A stretch of DNA of 64,000 bases from Amorphoplanes digitatis (GTDB lineage: Bacteria; Actinomycetota; Actinomycetes; Mycobacteriales; Micromonosporaceae). Positions 32,522 through 41,294 of this stretch are shown one piece after another. Every line of letters begins with the position of its first letter. Position 1 is the first letter of the stretch. The position numbers and the translations under genes are program-made. Below the pieces are notes generated by a model, which did not search any database, was not told where the DNA came from, and saw only the letters and a list, made by a program, of their open reading frames with translations. Location of the stretch: assembly GCF_014205335.1 (NCBI RefSeq), contig NZ_JACHNH010000001.1, forward strand, positions 5,326,501 to 5,390,500, in the 5' to 3' direction.

Positions 32522-33144
32522 CTGCGGCCTCCGGTGGTGTCGACGGGGCCGAACGGCTCCAGGCCGACCTGTTCGACCGGCGGCCCGGTCCGGGCCAGCC
32601 GGATCGCGGCGGCGATGTCACCCGGCTGCGCGGGCGGCAGCATCGCCCGGACGGCCGCGATGACGTGGCGGTACACCGAGTCCTCGGCGTCGAGCGCCTT
32701 GGCAAGCAGGTCGAGCCCGACCCGGTTCTCCCGCAGCAGCCGCCACCCGCCGTCGTCGGCGGCGGCGGCGAGGTCGAGCACGGCCGGCAGGTAGTCCGGC
32801 AGCTCGCCGTCGACCACGCGCAGGCCGGCCGCCTTGTACGCACCGGCGAACAGCACCAGGGCCTCGCCCCGCCGGCGGGTGTCGCCCGCGGTGTAGTAGG
32901 TCAGGTGCAGGCAGCACCGGCGGCGGAAGTCGAACAGCTCGACGTACGCGGTGACGAGCCTGCCCGGATCGGTGTGCCCGCGATGCTCGGCGACCAGCCG
33001 CAGCGGGTGTGCCACCGCGGCCGGCAGGCCGCCGAGCGCGGCCTCCAGCGTCGGCAGTGCCGCCAGCACGTCCCAGTCCGGGTAGCGCAGCAGCAGCGAA
33101 GCGGCGCGGGCGGCGACGGCCCGCCACGCCGGCTCGGCGGTCAC
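32518..33144 (-). CDS. narJ: Nitrate reductase molybdenum-cofactor assembly chaperone
   Basis: This 208-residue soluble chaperone of the NarJ/DmsD family is needed for cofactor insertion into NarG. It reads LLLRYPDWDVLAALP near the start, then AYVELFDFRRRCCLHLTYY, the family core, and GELPDYLPAVLDLAA. The GTG start at 33144 overlaps the narH stop (GTGA). The C-terminal 30 residues are Pro/Gly-rich. Position and length are standard for narGHJI operons. Confidence 0.94.
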   Translation of the reverse strand: MTAEPAWRAVAARAASLLLRYPDWDVLAALPTLEAALGGLPAAVAHPLRLVAEHRGHTDPGRLVTAYVELFDFRRRCCLHLTYYTAGDTRRRGEALVLFAGAYKAAGLRVVDGELPDYLPAVLDLAAAADDGGWRLLRENRVGLDLLAKALDAEDSVYRHVIAAVRAMLPPAQPGDIAAAIRLARTGPPVEQVGLEPFGPVDTTGGRR

Positions 33145-34808
33145 GGCGCGCCCTCGTCTTTCCTCGGCGGGAACAGCCCCTCGGGGTGGCCCTTGCCGTC
33201 CCAGTTGAGCAGGTTGACCCGGGCCTGTTTGTCCTCCGGCGCGGCGACCGAGTCGGCGGTCTGCCGGTCGCGCAGCATGTGGAAGTTCTCCACCGATATC
33301 GGCGCCGGGGTGCCGGAAGCCTCACCGAACGGCCCCGACCCACCCATCCCCGGGCCGCCCTCGAAGTCGAGACTGCACTCGGTGCCCAGCGCCTCCAGGT
33401 GGTGGGCGTCCTCGGCGTGCGCGGCCGGAATGACGTAACGCTCCTCGTACTTGGCGATCGCCAGCAGGCGGTACATGTCGTCCATCTGCTGCCCCGTCAT
33501 CCCCACGGTGGAGGCGAGCGACTCGTCGCGCTCCTCGCCGAGGTTGATCCGCCGCTGGTAGGCGCGCATCGCGGCGAGGCGTTGCAGTACCCCGGTCACC
33601 GGGCCGGGGTCGCCGGCGGTGAACAGCCCGGCGAGGTAGTCGACGGGTATGCGCAGCGCATCGACGGCGCCGAACAGGTTGTTCAGGTCCTCGCCGTCGT
33701 GACCGGTGTCGCGCAGGATGTCCACGACCGGTGACAGCGGCGGGATGTACCAGACCATCGGCATGGTCCGGTACTCCGGGTGCAGCGGCAGCGCCACCTC
33801 GTACTTCATGATCAGATCCCAGATGGGTGACCGCTGCGCCGCGGTGATCCAGTCGTCCGGGATGTCCGCCGCGCGGGCCGCGGCGACCACCTCGGGGTCG
33901 TGGGGGTCGAGGAACACCGAGCGCTGGGCGTCGTACAGGTCGTGTTCGTCCTTCACGGCCGCGGCCGCGCCGACCCGGTCGGCGTCGTAGAGCATCAGGC
34001 CGAGGTAGCGCAGCCGGCCGACGCACGTCTCGGAGCAGATGGTCGGCTGCCCGATCTCGATGCGGGGGAAGCAGAACGTGCACTTCTCGGCCTTGCCGGT
34101 GCGGTGGTTGAAATAGATCTTCTTGTACGGGCAGCCGGTGACGCACATCCGCCAGCCCCGGCACCGGTCCTGGTCGACCAGCACGATGCCGTCCTCGGCG
34201 CGCTTGTAGATCGCCCCCGACGGGCACGACGCGGCGCAGGACGGGTTGAGGCAGTGCTCGCAGATGCGGGGCAGGAAGAACAGGAACGCCTTCTCGTACT
34301 CCTGGCGTACCTGATCGGAGAGCTGCCGGAGCACCGGGTCGCCGGCGGCGATCTCGTTGCCGCCGGCGAGCGAGTCGTCCCAGTTGGCCGACCAGGTGAC
34401 CTTGGTGTCCTCGCCGGTGAGCAGCGACTTCGGCCGGGCCACGGGCGTGTCGGTGCCCCCGGCCGGCGCGGTGAGCAGGTGCTCGTAGTCGTAGGTCCAG
34501 GGCTCGTAGTAGTCCTGCATGGCCGGCAGTTTCGGGTTGGCGAAGATGCTGAGCAGCTTCTTGATCCGGCCGCCCGCGCGGGGCTTGAGCCGCCCGCTGC
34601 GGGTCCGGGTCCAGCCACCCTGCCACCGGTCCTGGTCCTCATACGTACGCGGATAGCCCTGCCCGGGGCGGGACTCGACGTTGTTGAACCACACGTACTC
34701 GACGCCGGAGCGGTTGGTCCACGCCTGCTTGCAGGTGACCGAGCAGGTGTGGCACCCGATGCACTTGTCGAGGTTCATCACCATGGACATCTGCGCCATG
34801 ACACGCAT
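33141..34808 (-). CDS. narH: Respiratory nitrate reductase beta subunit (Fe-S)
   Basis: This 555-residue electron-transfer subunit shows the four Cys clusters of NarH: CIGCHTCSVTC near the N-terminus, CEHCLNPSCAASCP, CRGWRMCVTGC (Trp at the position that makes the [3Fe-4S] centre) and CTFCFPRIEIGQPTICSETC. It begins MRVMAQMSMVMNLDKC. It carries electrons from NarI haem to NarG. The ATG at 34806-34808 shares a base with the narG stop and has AGGAGG inside the narG coding end. Length is normal for an actinobacterial NarH. Confidence 0.96.
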   Translation of the reverse strand: MRVMAQMSMVMNLDKCIGCHTCSVTCKQAWTNRSGVEYVWFNNVESRPGQGYPRTYEDQDRWQGGWTRTRSGRLKPRAGGRIKKLLSIFANPKLPAMQDYYEPWTYDYEHLLTAPAGGTDTPVARPKSLLTGEDTKVTWSANWDDSLAGGNEIAAGDPVLRQLSDQVRQEYEKAFLFFLPRICEHCLNPSCAASCPSGAIYKRAEDGIVLVDQDRCRGWRMCVTGCPYKKIYFNHRTGKAEKCTFCFPRIEIGQPTICSETCVGRLRYLGLMLYDADRVGAAAAVKDEHDLYDAQRSVFLDPHDPEVVAAARAADIPDDWITAAQRSPIWDLIMKYEVALPLHPEYRTMPMVWYIPPLSPVVDILRDTGHDGEDLNNLFGAVDALRIPVDYLAGLFTAGDPGPVTGVLQRLAAMRAYQRRINLGEERDESLASTVGMTGQQMDDMYRLLAIAKYEERYVIPAAHAEDAHHLEALGTECSLDFEGGPGMGGSGPFGEASGTPAPISVENFHMLRDRQTADSVAAPEDKQARVNLLNWDGKGHPEGLFPPRKDEGAP

Positions 34809-37800
34809 CAGTACTCGACCTCCTGCGATCGGCGGCGGATGACGGTGACCTCGTCGCGCTGGTTGCCGGTCGGGCCGAGGTAGTTGAACGCGAACGACAG
34901 CTGCGCGTACCCGCCGATGAGGTGACTCGGCTTGATCAGCAGCCGGGTCAGCGAGTTGTGAATGCCGCCGCGGCGTCCGTTGGTCTCGGCCTTCGGCACG
35001 TCGATGACCCGCTCCTGCGCGTGGTACATGTAGACGGTGCCCTCGGGCATCTTGTGCGTCACCACGGCGCGGCAGACCACGACGCCGTTGCGGTTGACGG
35101 CCTCGATCCACTCGTTGTCAGTGACGCCGATCTTCGCGGCGTCGGCCTCGCTCATCCACATCGTCGGCCCGCCCCGCGACAGCGTGAGCATGATGAGGTT
35201 GTCCTGGTACTCGGAGTGGATGGACCACTTCGAGTGCGGGGTCAGGTAGCGGACGGTCAGCTCCAGCTCGCCGTTGCCGCCCAGGCGCGGCTCGCCGAAG
35301 AGCTTGTGCATGTCCAGCGGCGGCCGGAACACCGGCAGCTCCTCGCCGAGCTCCTGCATCCAGTCGTGGTCGAGGTAGAAGTGCTGGCGTCCGGTCAGGG
35401 TGTGCCACGGCTTGAGCCGCTCGACGTTGATGGTGAACGGCGAGTACCGGCGCCCGCCGTGTTCGCTGCCGGACCACTCCGGGCTCGTGATCACCGGCAC
35501 CGGCCGGGACTGGCAGTCGGCGAAACGGATCTGTTTGCCCTCGTGCTCGGCGGACAGGTCGGCCAGCTTACGACCGGTACGCCGTTCGAGGAACTCGAAG
35601 CCCTCGGTGGCGACCCGGCCGTTGGTGGTGCCGGCCAGCGCGAGGATCGCCTCGCAGGCGCGGATGTCGGTGTCCAGGCGGGGCCGGCCGTCGGCGACGC
35701 CGCCGCGCACGGTCCCGTTGACCTTCTTCAGGAACTCGATCTCCGGCTTGACGTCGACGGTGACCGCCTTGGTGGTGGTGCCGAGCTTGTCGAGCAGCGG
35801 CCCGAGCGCGCCCAGCTTCGCGGCGACCGCGCCGTAGTCGCGTTCCACGACGACGAACTTCGGCATCGTCCTTCCCGGTACCGCGGGCGCCTCGCCGGTC
35901 TTCCAGTCCCGCACGACCCCGCCGGGTGTCGCCATGGCGTCGGGGGTGTCGTGCAGCAGCGGCGCCGCGACCAGGTCCTCCCGCACGCCAAGGCGCGGCC
36001 CGGCGAGCTCGGAGAAGACCTTGGCGATGCCGTGGAAGGCGTCGAAGTCGGTGCGGGTCTGCCACGGCGGGCTGATCGCCGGGGTGAACGCGTGGATGAA
36101 CGGGTGCATGTCGGTGGTGTTCAGGTCGTGCTTCTCGTACCAGGTGGCGGCGGGCAGCACCACGTCGGAGAAGAGCGTGGTCGAGGTCATCCGGAAGTCC
36201 AGCGACAGCAGCAGGTCGAGCTTGCCCTCGGGCGCCTCGTCGTGCCAGACCACGTCCCGCGGCCGCTTGTCCGGCTCCGTCTCCCGCGCCCGCAGGGACG
36301 CGTCGGTGCCCAGCAGGTGGCGCAGGAAGTACTCGTTGCCCTTGGCCGAGGAGCCGAGCAGGTTCGCCCGCCACACGGTCAGCACCCGCGGCCAGTTGCG
36401 CTCCGCGTCCGGGTCGGCGCAGGCGAACCCGAGCCGGCCGTCGGCCAGCTCCCGCGCCACGTAGCCGGCCGGGTCGTCCGGGTCGGCGGCCCGGGCCTCC
36501 TCGGCCAGGTCCAGGGGGTTGCGGTCGAAGGTGGGCATTGACGGCATCCAGCCCAGCCGCGCCGACTTGGCGAGCAGGTCGGCGGTGTGCCGGCCGGTGA
36601 ACTCGCCCTTGGCGTGCGGCGAGGCGAGGACGTCGGCGCTGTAGCGGTCGTAGCGCCACTGGTCGGTGTGCAGGTACCAGAAGGCGGTGCCGATCATCTG
36701 TCGCGGTGGGCGTACCCAGTCGAGTGCGAAGGCCAGATGCGACCAGCCGGTCACCGGCCGGCACTTCTCCTGCCCGACGTAGTGCGCCCAGCCGCCGCCG
36801 TTGACGCCCTGGCAGCCGGTCAGCGTGGTCAGCGCCAGCATCGCCCGGTAGGTGGTGTCGGAGTGGAACCAGTGGTTGGTGCCCGCGCCCATCAGGATCA
36901 TCGACCGGCCGCCCGAGCGCTCGGCGTTGTCGGCGAACTCCCGGGCGATCCGCGCCACCGCGGCCGCCGGCACGCCGGTGATCGGCTCCTGCCACGCCGG
37001 GGTGTACGGCACCGCCGGGTCGTCGTAGCCGCTCGGCCAGACACCCGGCAGGCCGGGACGCGACACGCCGTACTGCGCGAGCATCAGGTCGTAGACGGTG
37101 GTGACCAGCCTCCCCGCCACCCGCACGGTCGGCACCCCGCGCGTCATGAGCTCCGGCGTGTCGTTGTCGAAGCGGGGCAGCGCCACCTGCACGGCGGCGC
37201 CACCCGCGCAGCCCAGCCGGGGCACGATCGCGCCGAGGTCGAGGTTCCACCGGCCGGCGCCGGCCTCGCCGAACCGGTCACCCAGCGACCCGTTCGGCAC
37301 CGCCGGCGCGTCCGTGACGGTGTCCCACACGACCGGCCGGAACGCCGCCTCGGCGCCGGCCTCGCCCAGGTCGGCGGCGGTGACGAACTTGCCGGGCCGG
37401 TGGCCGCCGCCCTCGACCGGCTCCAGCGTGATCAGGTACGGCAGGTCGGTGAAGCGCGAGACGTAGTCGGCGAACCGCGGCGTGCTCCGGTCGACGAAGA
37501 ACTCCTTGAGGATCACGTGGCCCATCGCCATCGCGAGGGCGCCGTCGGTGCCGGGCTGCGCGGGCAGCCACTCGTCGGCGAACTTCACGTTGTCGGCGTA
37601 GTCCGGCGACACCACGACGACCTTCTGCCCGCGGTAGCGGGCCTCGGCCATCCAGTGCGCGTCCGGCGTACGCGTGACGGGCACGTTCGAGCCCCACATC
37701 ACCAGGTACGAGGCGTCCCACCAGTCGCCCGACTCGGGCACGTCGGTCTGGTCGCCGAACATCTGCGGCGACGCCACCGGCAGGTCCGCGTACCAGTCGT

Positions 37801-38476
37801 AGAACGACAGCATCGAGCCGCCGATCAGCGACAGGAACCGGGCGCCGATCGCGTGCGACACCATCGACATCGCCGGGATCGGCGAGAACCCCGCCACCCG
37901 GTCCGGTCCGTGCCGCGCGATCGTGTGCACGTGCGCGGCGGCGACGATCTCCTGCGCCTCGTCCCAGCTCACCCGCACCAGCCCGCCCTTGCCGCGGGCC
38001 CGCTGGTAGCGCCGCCGGCGCTCCGGGTCGGCCTGGATGTCGGCCCAGGCGGCGACGGGGTCGCCGCCCAGGCGCGCCTTGGCCTCGCGGAACATCTCGA
38101 CGAGCACACCCCGCGCGTACGGGTAGCGCACCCGCGTCGGCGAGTACGTGTACCAGGAGAACGCCGCGCCGCGGGGGCAGCCCCGCGGCTCGTACTCCGG
38201 CCGGTCCGCGCCGACGCTGGGATAGTCGGTCTGCTGCTGCTCCCAGGTGATGATGCCGTCCTTGACGTACACCTTCCACGAGCAGGACCCGGTGCAGTTC
38301 ACGCCGTGCGTGGAGCGGACAACCTTGTCGTAGGACCAACGGTCCCGGTAGAACGCGTCCGCCTCCCGGCCGCCGATCTGGTGCAGCGTCCGGCCGTCGG
38401 CGGAGACCTCGGCCCGCCGCACCAGCCCGCCCACCGCCAGTAGTGCCCGTCCCGCACCCTCGGCCGCGCCCGCCAT
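34808..38476 (-). CDS. narG: Respiratory nitrate reductase alpha subunit (molybdopterin)
   Basis: This 1222-residue catalytic subunit reduces nitrate to nitrite at a bis-MGD molybdenum centre facing the cytoplasm. The N-terminal region shows STHGVNCTGSCSWKVYVKDG, the His/Cys [4Fe-4S] site of NarG, followed by RPEYEPRGCPRGAAFSWYTY. VPESGDWWDASYLVMWGSN contains the Asp proposed as Mo ligand in NarG enzymes, then TRTPDAHWMAEARYRGQKVV. The C-terminus has VKDELT-like ThiF/MopB segments and ends SQEVEY. No Tat signal is seen, as expected. The ATG at 38474-38476 was chosen by comparison with NarG lengths; an upstream in-frame ATG is unlikely. It is first gene of the operon, with a DevR-like box about 80 bp upstream. 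Confidence 0.96.
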   Translation of the reverse strand: MAGAAEGAGRALLAVGGLVRRAEVSADGRTLHQIGGREADAFYRDRWSYDKVVRSTHGVNCTGSCSWKVYVKDGIITWEQQQTDYPSVGADRPEYEPRGCPRGAAFSWYTYSPTRVRYPYARGVLVEMFREAKARLGGDPVAAWADIQADPERRRRYQRARGKGGLVRVSWDEAQEIVAAAHVHTIARHGPDRVAGFSPIPAMSMVSHAIGARFLSLIGGSMLSFYDWYADLPVASPQMFGDQTDVPESGDWWDASYLVMWGSNVPVTRTPDAHWMAEARYRGQKVVVVSPDYADNVKFADEWLPAQPGTDGALAMAMGHVILKEFFVDRSTPRFADYVSRFTDLPYLITLEPVEGGGHRPGKFVTAADLGEAGAEAAFRPVVWDTVTDAPAVPNGSLGDRFGEAGAGRWNLDLGAIVPRLGCAGGAAVQVALPRFDNDTPELMTRGVPTVRVAGRLVTTVYDLMLAQYGVSRPGLPGVWPSGYDDPAVPYTPAWQEPITGVPAAAVARIAREFADNAERSGGRSMILMGAGTNHWFHSDTTYRAMLALTTLTGCQGVNGGGWAHYVGQEKCRPVTGWSHLAFALDWVRPPRQMIGTAFWYLHTDQWRYDRYSADVLASPHAKGEFTGRHTADLLAKSARLGWMPSMPTFDRNPLDLAEEARAADPDDPAGYVARELADGRLGFACADPDAERNWPRVLTVWRANLLGSSAKGNEYFLRHLLGTDASLRARETEPDKRPRDVVWHDEAPEGKLDLLLSLDFRMTSTTLFSDVVLPAATWYEKHDLNTTDMHPFIHAFTPAISPPWQTRTDFDAFHGIAKVFSELAGPRLGVREDLVAAPLLHDTPDAMATPGGVVRDWKTGEAPAVPGRTMPKFVVVERDYGAVAAKLGALGPLLDKLGTTTKAVTVDVKPEIEFLKKVNGTVRGGVADGRPRLDTDIRACEAILALAGTTNGRVATEGFEFLERRTGRKLADLSAEHEGKQIRFADCQSRPVPVITSPEWSGSEHGGRRYSPFTINVERLKPWHTLTGRQHFYLDHDWMQELGEELPVFRPPLDMHKLFGEPRLGGNGELELTVRYLTPHSKWSIHSEYQDNLIMLTLSRGGPTMWMSEADAAKIGVTDNEWIEAVNRNGVVVCRAVVTHKMPEGTVYMYHAQERVIDVPKAETNGRRGGIHNSLTRLLIKPSHLIGGYAQLSFAFNYLGPTGNQRDEVTVIRRRSQEVEY

Positions 38477-38556
38477 GTGCCTCAGTCCCCCAGTCCACGG
38501 ACCCGTGGGATCACGCGATCCGGGGATCACTCCACTCCGATCGTGCCGGATCCACA

Positions 38557-38571
38557 GGGGCCGAAGGTCCC
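38557..38571 (-). promoter_or_regulatory. DevR/DosR-like box upstream of narG
   Basis: On the narG strand the site reads GGGACCTTCGGCCCC, close to the DevR/DosR consensus half-sites GGGAC and the actinobacterial variant ending GGCCC. It is centred about 88 bp before the narG start codon, in the 194-bp gap to the GrpB-like gene. The same core recurs between devS and devR at 61860-61873. The rest of the gap (38477-38556, 38572-38670) holds no gene. Confidence 0.7.
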
Positions 38572-38670
38572 GAATCCGGCAGGCACACCGGGCCAGCGGA
38601 AGGTGACCGGAAGTCGCGCGGACGGGGCCGGCGATCGCGTACGATCCCGCGTGCCCCTGCCGCCGCCGGC

Positions 38671-39273
38671 TCAGGCCGGCTTCCCCGCCGCGAAGACGCG
38701 CGCGTAGATGTCATCGATGACGGCGTTCTTCGCGAGGCTGTAGTCGCCGGGCCGTTCCGCGGTCTCCCGCGCCAGGCGCCGCTTCGTCGCGGCGTACAGG
38801 TCGAGATCGTCGGGGTGTGCGCGCAGCCAGTCGCGGAAGAGCCGGTGCCGCACCGGCTCGGGCGCCTCCGGCGGCCAGACATGCAGGTGTACGTCCTCCG
38901 CCGCGCTGACCAGCATCCGGTGCCCGTGCCACCACGGCTCGCGGAGCAGGAGCCGGTACCCGAGCGTCGCCAGCGCGGGCAGATAGCCGGACTCGTCCGC
39001 GACGTCGGTGACGAGCAGGTCGATGTCGACGATGGGCTTGGCGGCGAGGCCCGGCACCGAGGTGGAGCCGACGTGCTCGACGCCGACGACCAGCTCGCCG
39101 AGGACCTCCCGAATCGACCGGCGGGCGGCCGCGAACCGATCCGCCCAGCCGGGGTCGTAGTCCTCGATGACGACGGCCTGCCACCTCGTCGGCGGGTCAC
39201 CCACCAGGGCGATGGCCATCTGCTCCGGGGTGCCGTGGAAGCGCTGTGTGATCTCGCGCGGGTACTCGGCCAA
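38671..39273 (-). CDS. GrpB-family nucleotidyltransferase-fold protein
   Basis: This 200-residue protein uses a TTG at 39273 preceded by AGGAGG. The GrpB core reads EHVGSTSVPGLAAKPIVDID (about residues 66-85), a nucleotidyltransferase-like fold with GSTSVPGL and DID, then HVWPPEAPEPVRHRLFRDWLR and YAATKRRLARE at the C-terminus. Some GrpB proteins act as CoA-pathway or GNAT-linked enzymes, but most are uncharacterised. It lies downstream of, and co-oriented with, the RibD-like gene at 39313. Confidence 0.9.
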   Translation of the reverse strand: MAEYPREITQRFHGTPEQMAIALVGDPPTRWQAVVIEDYDPGWADRFAAARRSIREVLGELVVGVEHVGSTSVPGLAAKPIVDIDLLVTDVADESGYLPALATLGYRLLLREPWWHGHRMLVSAAEDVHLHVWPPEAPEPVRHRLFRDWLRAHPDDLDLYAATKRRLARETAERPGDYSLAKNAVIDDIYARVFAAGKPA

Positions 39274-39312
39274 CTCGAACCTCCTAAAAGTTCAAAGTCG
39301 GCCAGCCTACTA

Positions 39313-39924
39313 CTAGGCGTCGGGCACCAGCTCCGTGATTTCCTCGTAGCCGACCTTGGCGGGCGTCTCGGCCAGCGCGTAGATCACGCGGATCACGCCC
39401 GTCGGGAAGACCTCGGTCGCGGTCACCCTCAGGTGATACGGCACGTCGCCGTCGTCGAAGAGCCGGCGGCCCTTGCGCGCGATCACGGGGTGGACCAGCA
39501 GGCGCAGCTCGTCGATCAGCCCGGCGGCGAACAGCTGCCGCACCACGGAGATCGAGCCGCAGACAAGGATGCCCTTGATGCCGGCGTCGGCCTTGAGCGC
39601 GGTGACGGCCTCGACGAGCTCACCCTTGATCAGTTCGGAGTTGCGCCAGGAGAACTCCAGCGCCTGGCGGGACACGACCACCTTGCGCAGGTCGCCGATC
39701 CGCTTGGCGAACGGCGCGTCGTCCCCGCCCGCCGCCTCCCGGCCGGGCCACGCCCCGGCGAAACTGTCGTAGGTCTCGCGGCCGATGAGCAGCACGTCGG
39801 CGACGTCGTAGTCCTCCGTGACGGCGCGGCCCATGTTCTCGTCGAAGTACGGGAAATGCCAGTCGGGGTCGACCTCGGCCACGCCGTCCGCGGAGACGAA
39901 CAGCGAGGAGATGACCTTTGCCAT
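39313..39924 (-). CDS. RibD C-terminal/dihydrofolate-reductase-like protein
   Basis: This 203-residue protein begins MAKVISSLFVSADGVAE, then LLIGRETYDSFAGAWPGRE, KVVVSRQALEF and GILVCGSISVVRQLFAAGLIDELRL, the layout of the 'dihydrofolate reductase family' (RibD C-terminal domain) common in actinobacteria. These are presumed NADPH-dependent reductases of unknown substrate. The ATG at 39922-39924 follows GAAGGGA. It is monocistronic or upstream of the GrpB gene, with a 39-bp gap. Confidence 0.9.
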   Translation of the reverse strand: MAKVISSLFVSADGVAEVDPDWHFPYFDENMGRAVTEDYDVADVLLIGRETYDSFAGAWPGREAAGGDDAPFAKRIGDLRKVVVSRQALEFSWRNSELIKGELVEAVTALKADAGIKGILVCGSISVVRQLFAAGLIDELRLLVHPVIARKGRRLFDDGDVPYHLRVTATEVFPTGVIRVIYALAETPAKVGYEEITELVPDA

Positions 39925-39998
39925 CGCGGTGATCCCTTCGTGTCGGGCGGTACCGGGCGCGGACCGCCCCGCCATCGGATCACGTCCCGGCGCGGAAA

Positions 39999-40598
39999 TC
40001 ACCCGGACACGTCGATCGCCGCCCGCCACGGGTGGGCCGGGCTGATCACCGCCAGGGCTTCGTCGAGCCACCGCCGCGCGCCCGGGTCCAGCGAGGCGAG
40101 CACGCCCCGGAAGTCGGCCTCGTCCTTGTCCCGTGGGGATTTCGCCTTGAACAGCAACACGATCTCGGGCGCCAGATACGGAATGCCGTCCGGCGTCCGC
40201 CGGATGACGTCCGCATAGGGCCGGCGGATGCGATCGTCACGCCGGAAGATCCAGACGTCGCCGTCGTGCGGCTCCCGGAACACGTCGAGGCGCCATTTGC
40301 CGGTCGCGCGTTCGAGCGCCCACGTCTGGTGGCTGACCCGCAGCGTGTCCGCGGTGGCGGGCCGGACCGTGCCGTCGTGCGTCGTGTAGAAGTCACAGTC
40401 GCCGAAGCGGGGCGCGACCTGCGCGAACCCGGCGGCCGGGACCGCGATCTCAAGGTCGTGGTGCGGACGGGTCTGCACACCCCGGAACAGGTCGAGCGCC
40501 CAACCGGCCGCCACACACCAGGCCGGCTCGATCCCGGCCAGGCGGTCGGCGATCACCCGCGGACTCCACGCCTCCCACGCATCGAGGTCAGGCGTCAT
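39999..40598 (-). CDS. Aminoglycoside-type nucleotidyltransferase-like protein
   Basis: This 199-residue protein has an AGWALDLFRGVQTRPHHDLEI core (about residues 31-51), the pattern of small antibiotic/nucleotidyltransferase-like enzymes in which GWALDL, RxHxDLE and a later WRLDVF supply the metal-site acidic residues. KSPRDKDEADF near residue 150 matches the family C-terminal helix. Substrate is unknown; an aminoglycoside or lincosamide role cannot be claimed. It overlaps the preceding HD gene by four bases (40595-40598), so the two are coupled. Confidence 0.82.
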   Translation of the reverse strand: MTPDLDAWEAWSPRVIADRLAGIEPAWCVAAGWALDLFRGVQTRPHHDLEIAVPAAGFAQVAPRFGDCDFYTTHDGTVRPATADTLRVSHQTWALERATGKWRLDVFREPHDGDVWIFRRDDRIRRPYADVIRRTPDGIPYLAPEIVLLFKAKSPRDKDEADFRGVLASLDPGARRWLDEALAVISPAHPWRAAIDVSG

Positions 40599-41155
40599 CG
40601 ATCGCGCCACACGAGAGGAGACAAGGTCACCGCGGCCTCGGCGATCCGCCGGCTCGTCTCGGTTCTGAGATCTTTGCGGGCCGAGTCGATCCAGCCGTCG
40701 ACTCGGCTCACGCCGATGTCGCGGTATTCGATGGCCTGGAGGAGCATCTCCAGCTTGTCGGCGTCCTTGGCGCACAGCGCTTCGAGCGTCTGGCGTGACT
40801 CGTACTCGTCGACGGCAGCGCGGACCATGTTCCGGGAGCGGTCGGGAAGGCGTTCGGTCTGGTCTGCCGTGATCCGGCGCGGCTCCGGCTTGGCCAGATA
40901 GGCGGCAGCGGTGTGCGGCAGGTCGCCGGTGCGGGTCTCCTGGGTGTCGTGCCACAGGGCGAGGAACGCTGCGCGAGCGGGATCGGCGCCTTCCTCAGCA
41001 GCGATGAGGGCGGCCAGTTGCGCGGTGCGCATCGTGTGCTCGGCGACCGATTCCGGGTCGCGGACTCCGGCGTGCCACCATCCGGTGCGGCGGATCCGCT
41101 TCAACAGCCCGAGCTCGTACCCGAATGCTGCGATCGCCTCGGCGTCCTCTGGCAC
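40595..41155 (-). CDS. HD-domain phosphohydrolase (YfbR/HDDC2-like)
   Basis: This 186-residue protein is read from a GTG at 41153-41155 with AGGAAGGA upstream. Metal-binding residues are visible: His in PESVAEHTMRTAQL, His-Asp in ALWHDTQETRTGD and Asp in AKDADKLEMLLQA. The order H...HD...D and the length fit YfbR/HDDC2-type 5'-deoxynucleotidases or related nucleotide phosphohydrolases. It is followed directly by the nucleotidyltransferase-like gene with overlapping stop and start. The role in the pair is not known. Confidence 0.88.
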   Translation of the reverse strand: MPEDAEAIAAFGYELGLLKRIRRTGWWHAGVRDPESVAEHTMRTAQLAALIAAEEGADPARAAFLALWHDTQETRTGDLPHTAAAYLAKPEPRRITADQTERLPDRSRNMVRAAVDEYESRQTLEALCAKDADKLEMLLQAIEYRDIGVSRVDGWIDSARKDLRTETSRRIAEAAVTLSPLVWRDR

Positions 41156-41254
41156 CTGTGTTCCTTCCTCGCGGTCGGAGATGCGCACGCGTACTGAAGT
41201 CCGAAGGCGAGCCTATCGAGCCCCCGCGCCGAACGAGGATCGGACAGCGGTGGT

Positions 41255-41285
41255 GACGCCCGCCGCCGGACGGGCGGCGGGCGTC
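41255..41285 (-). terminator. 13-bp hairpin terminator after the propeller gene
   Basis: GACGCCCGCCGCC at 41255-41267 and GGCGGCGGGCGTC at 41273-41285 are exact complements with a 5-base loop. The hairpin lies just beyond the stop of the minus-strand beta-propeller gene at 41295. Confidence 0.75.
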
Positions 41286-41294
41286 ATCGTGGTG

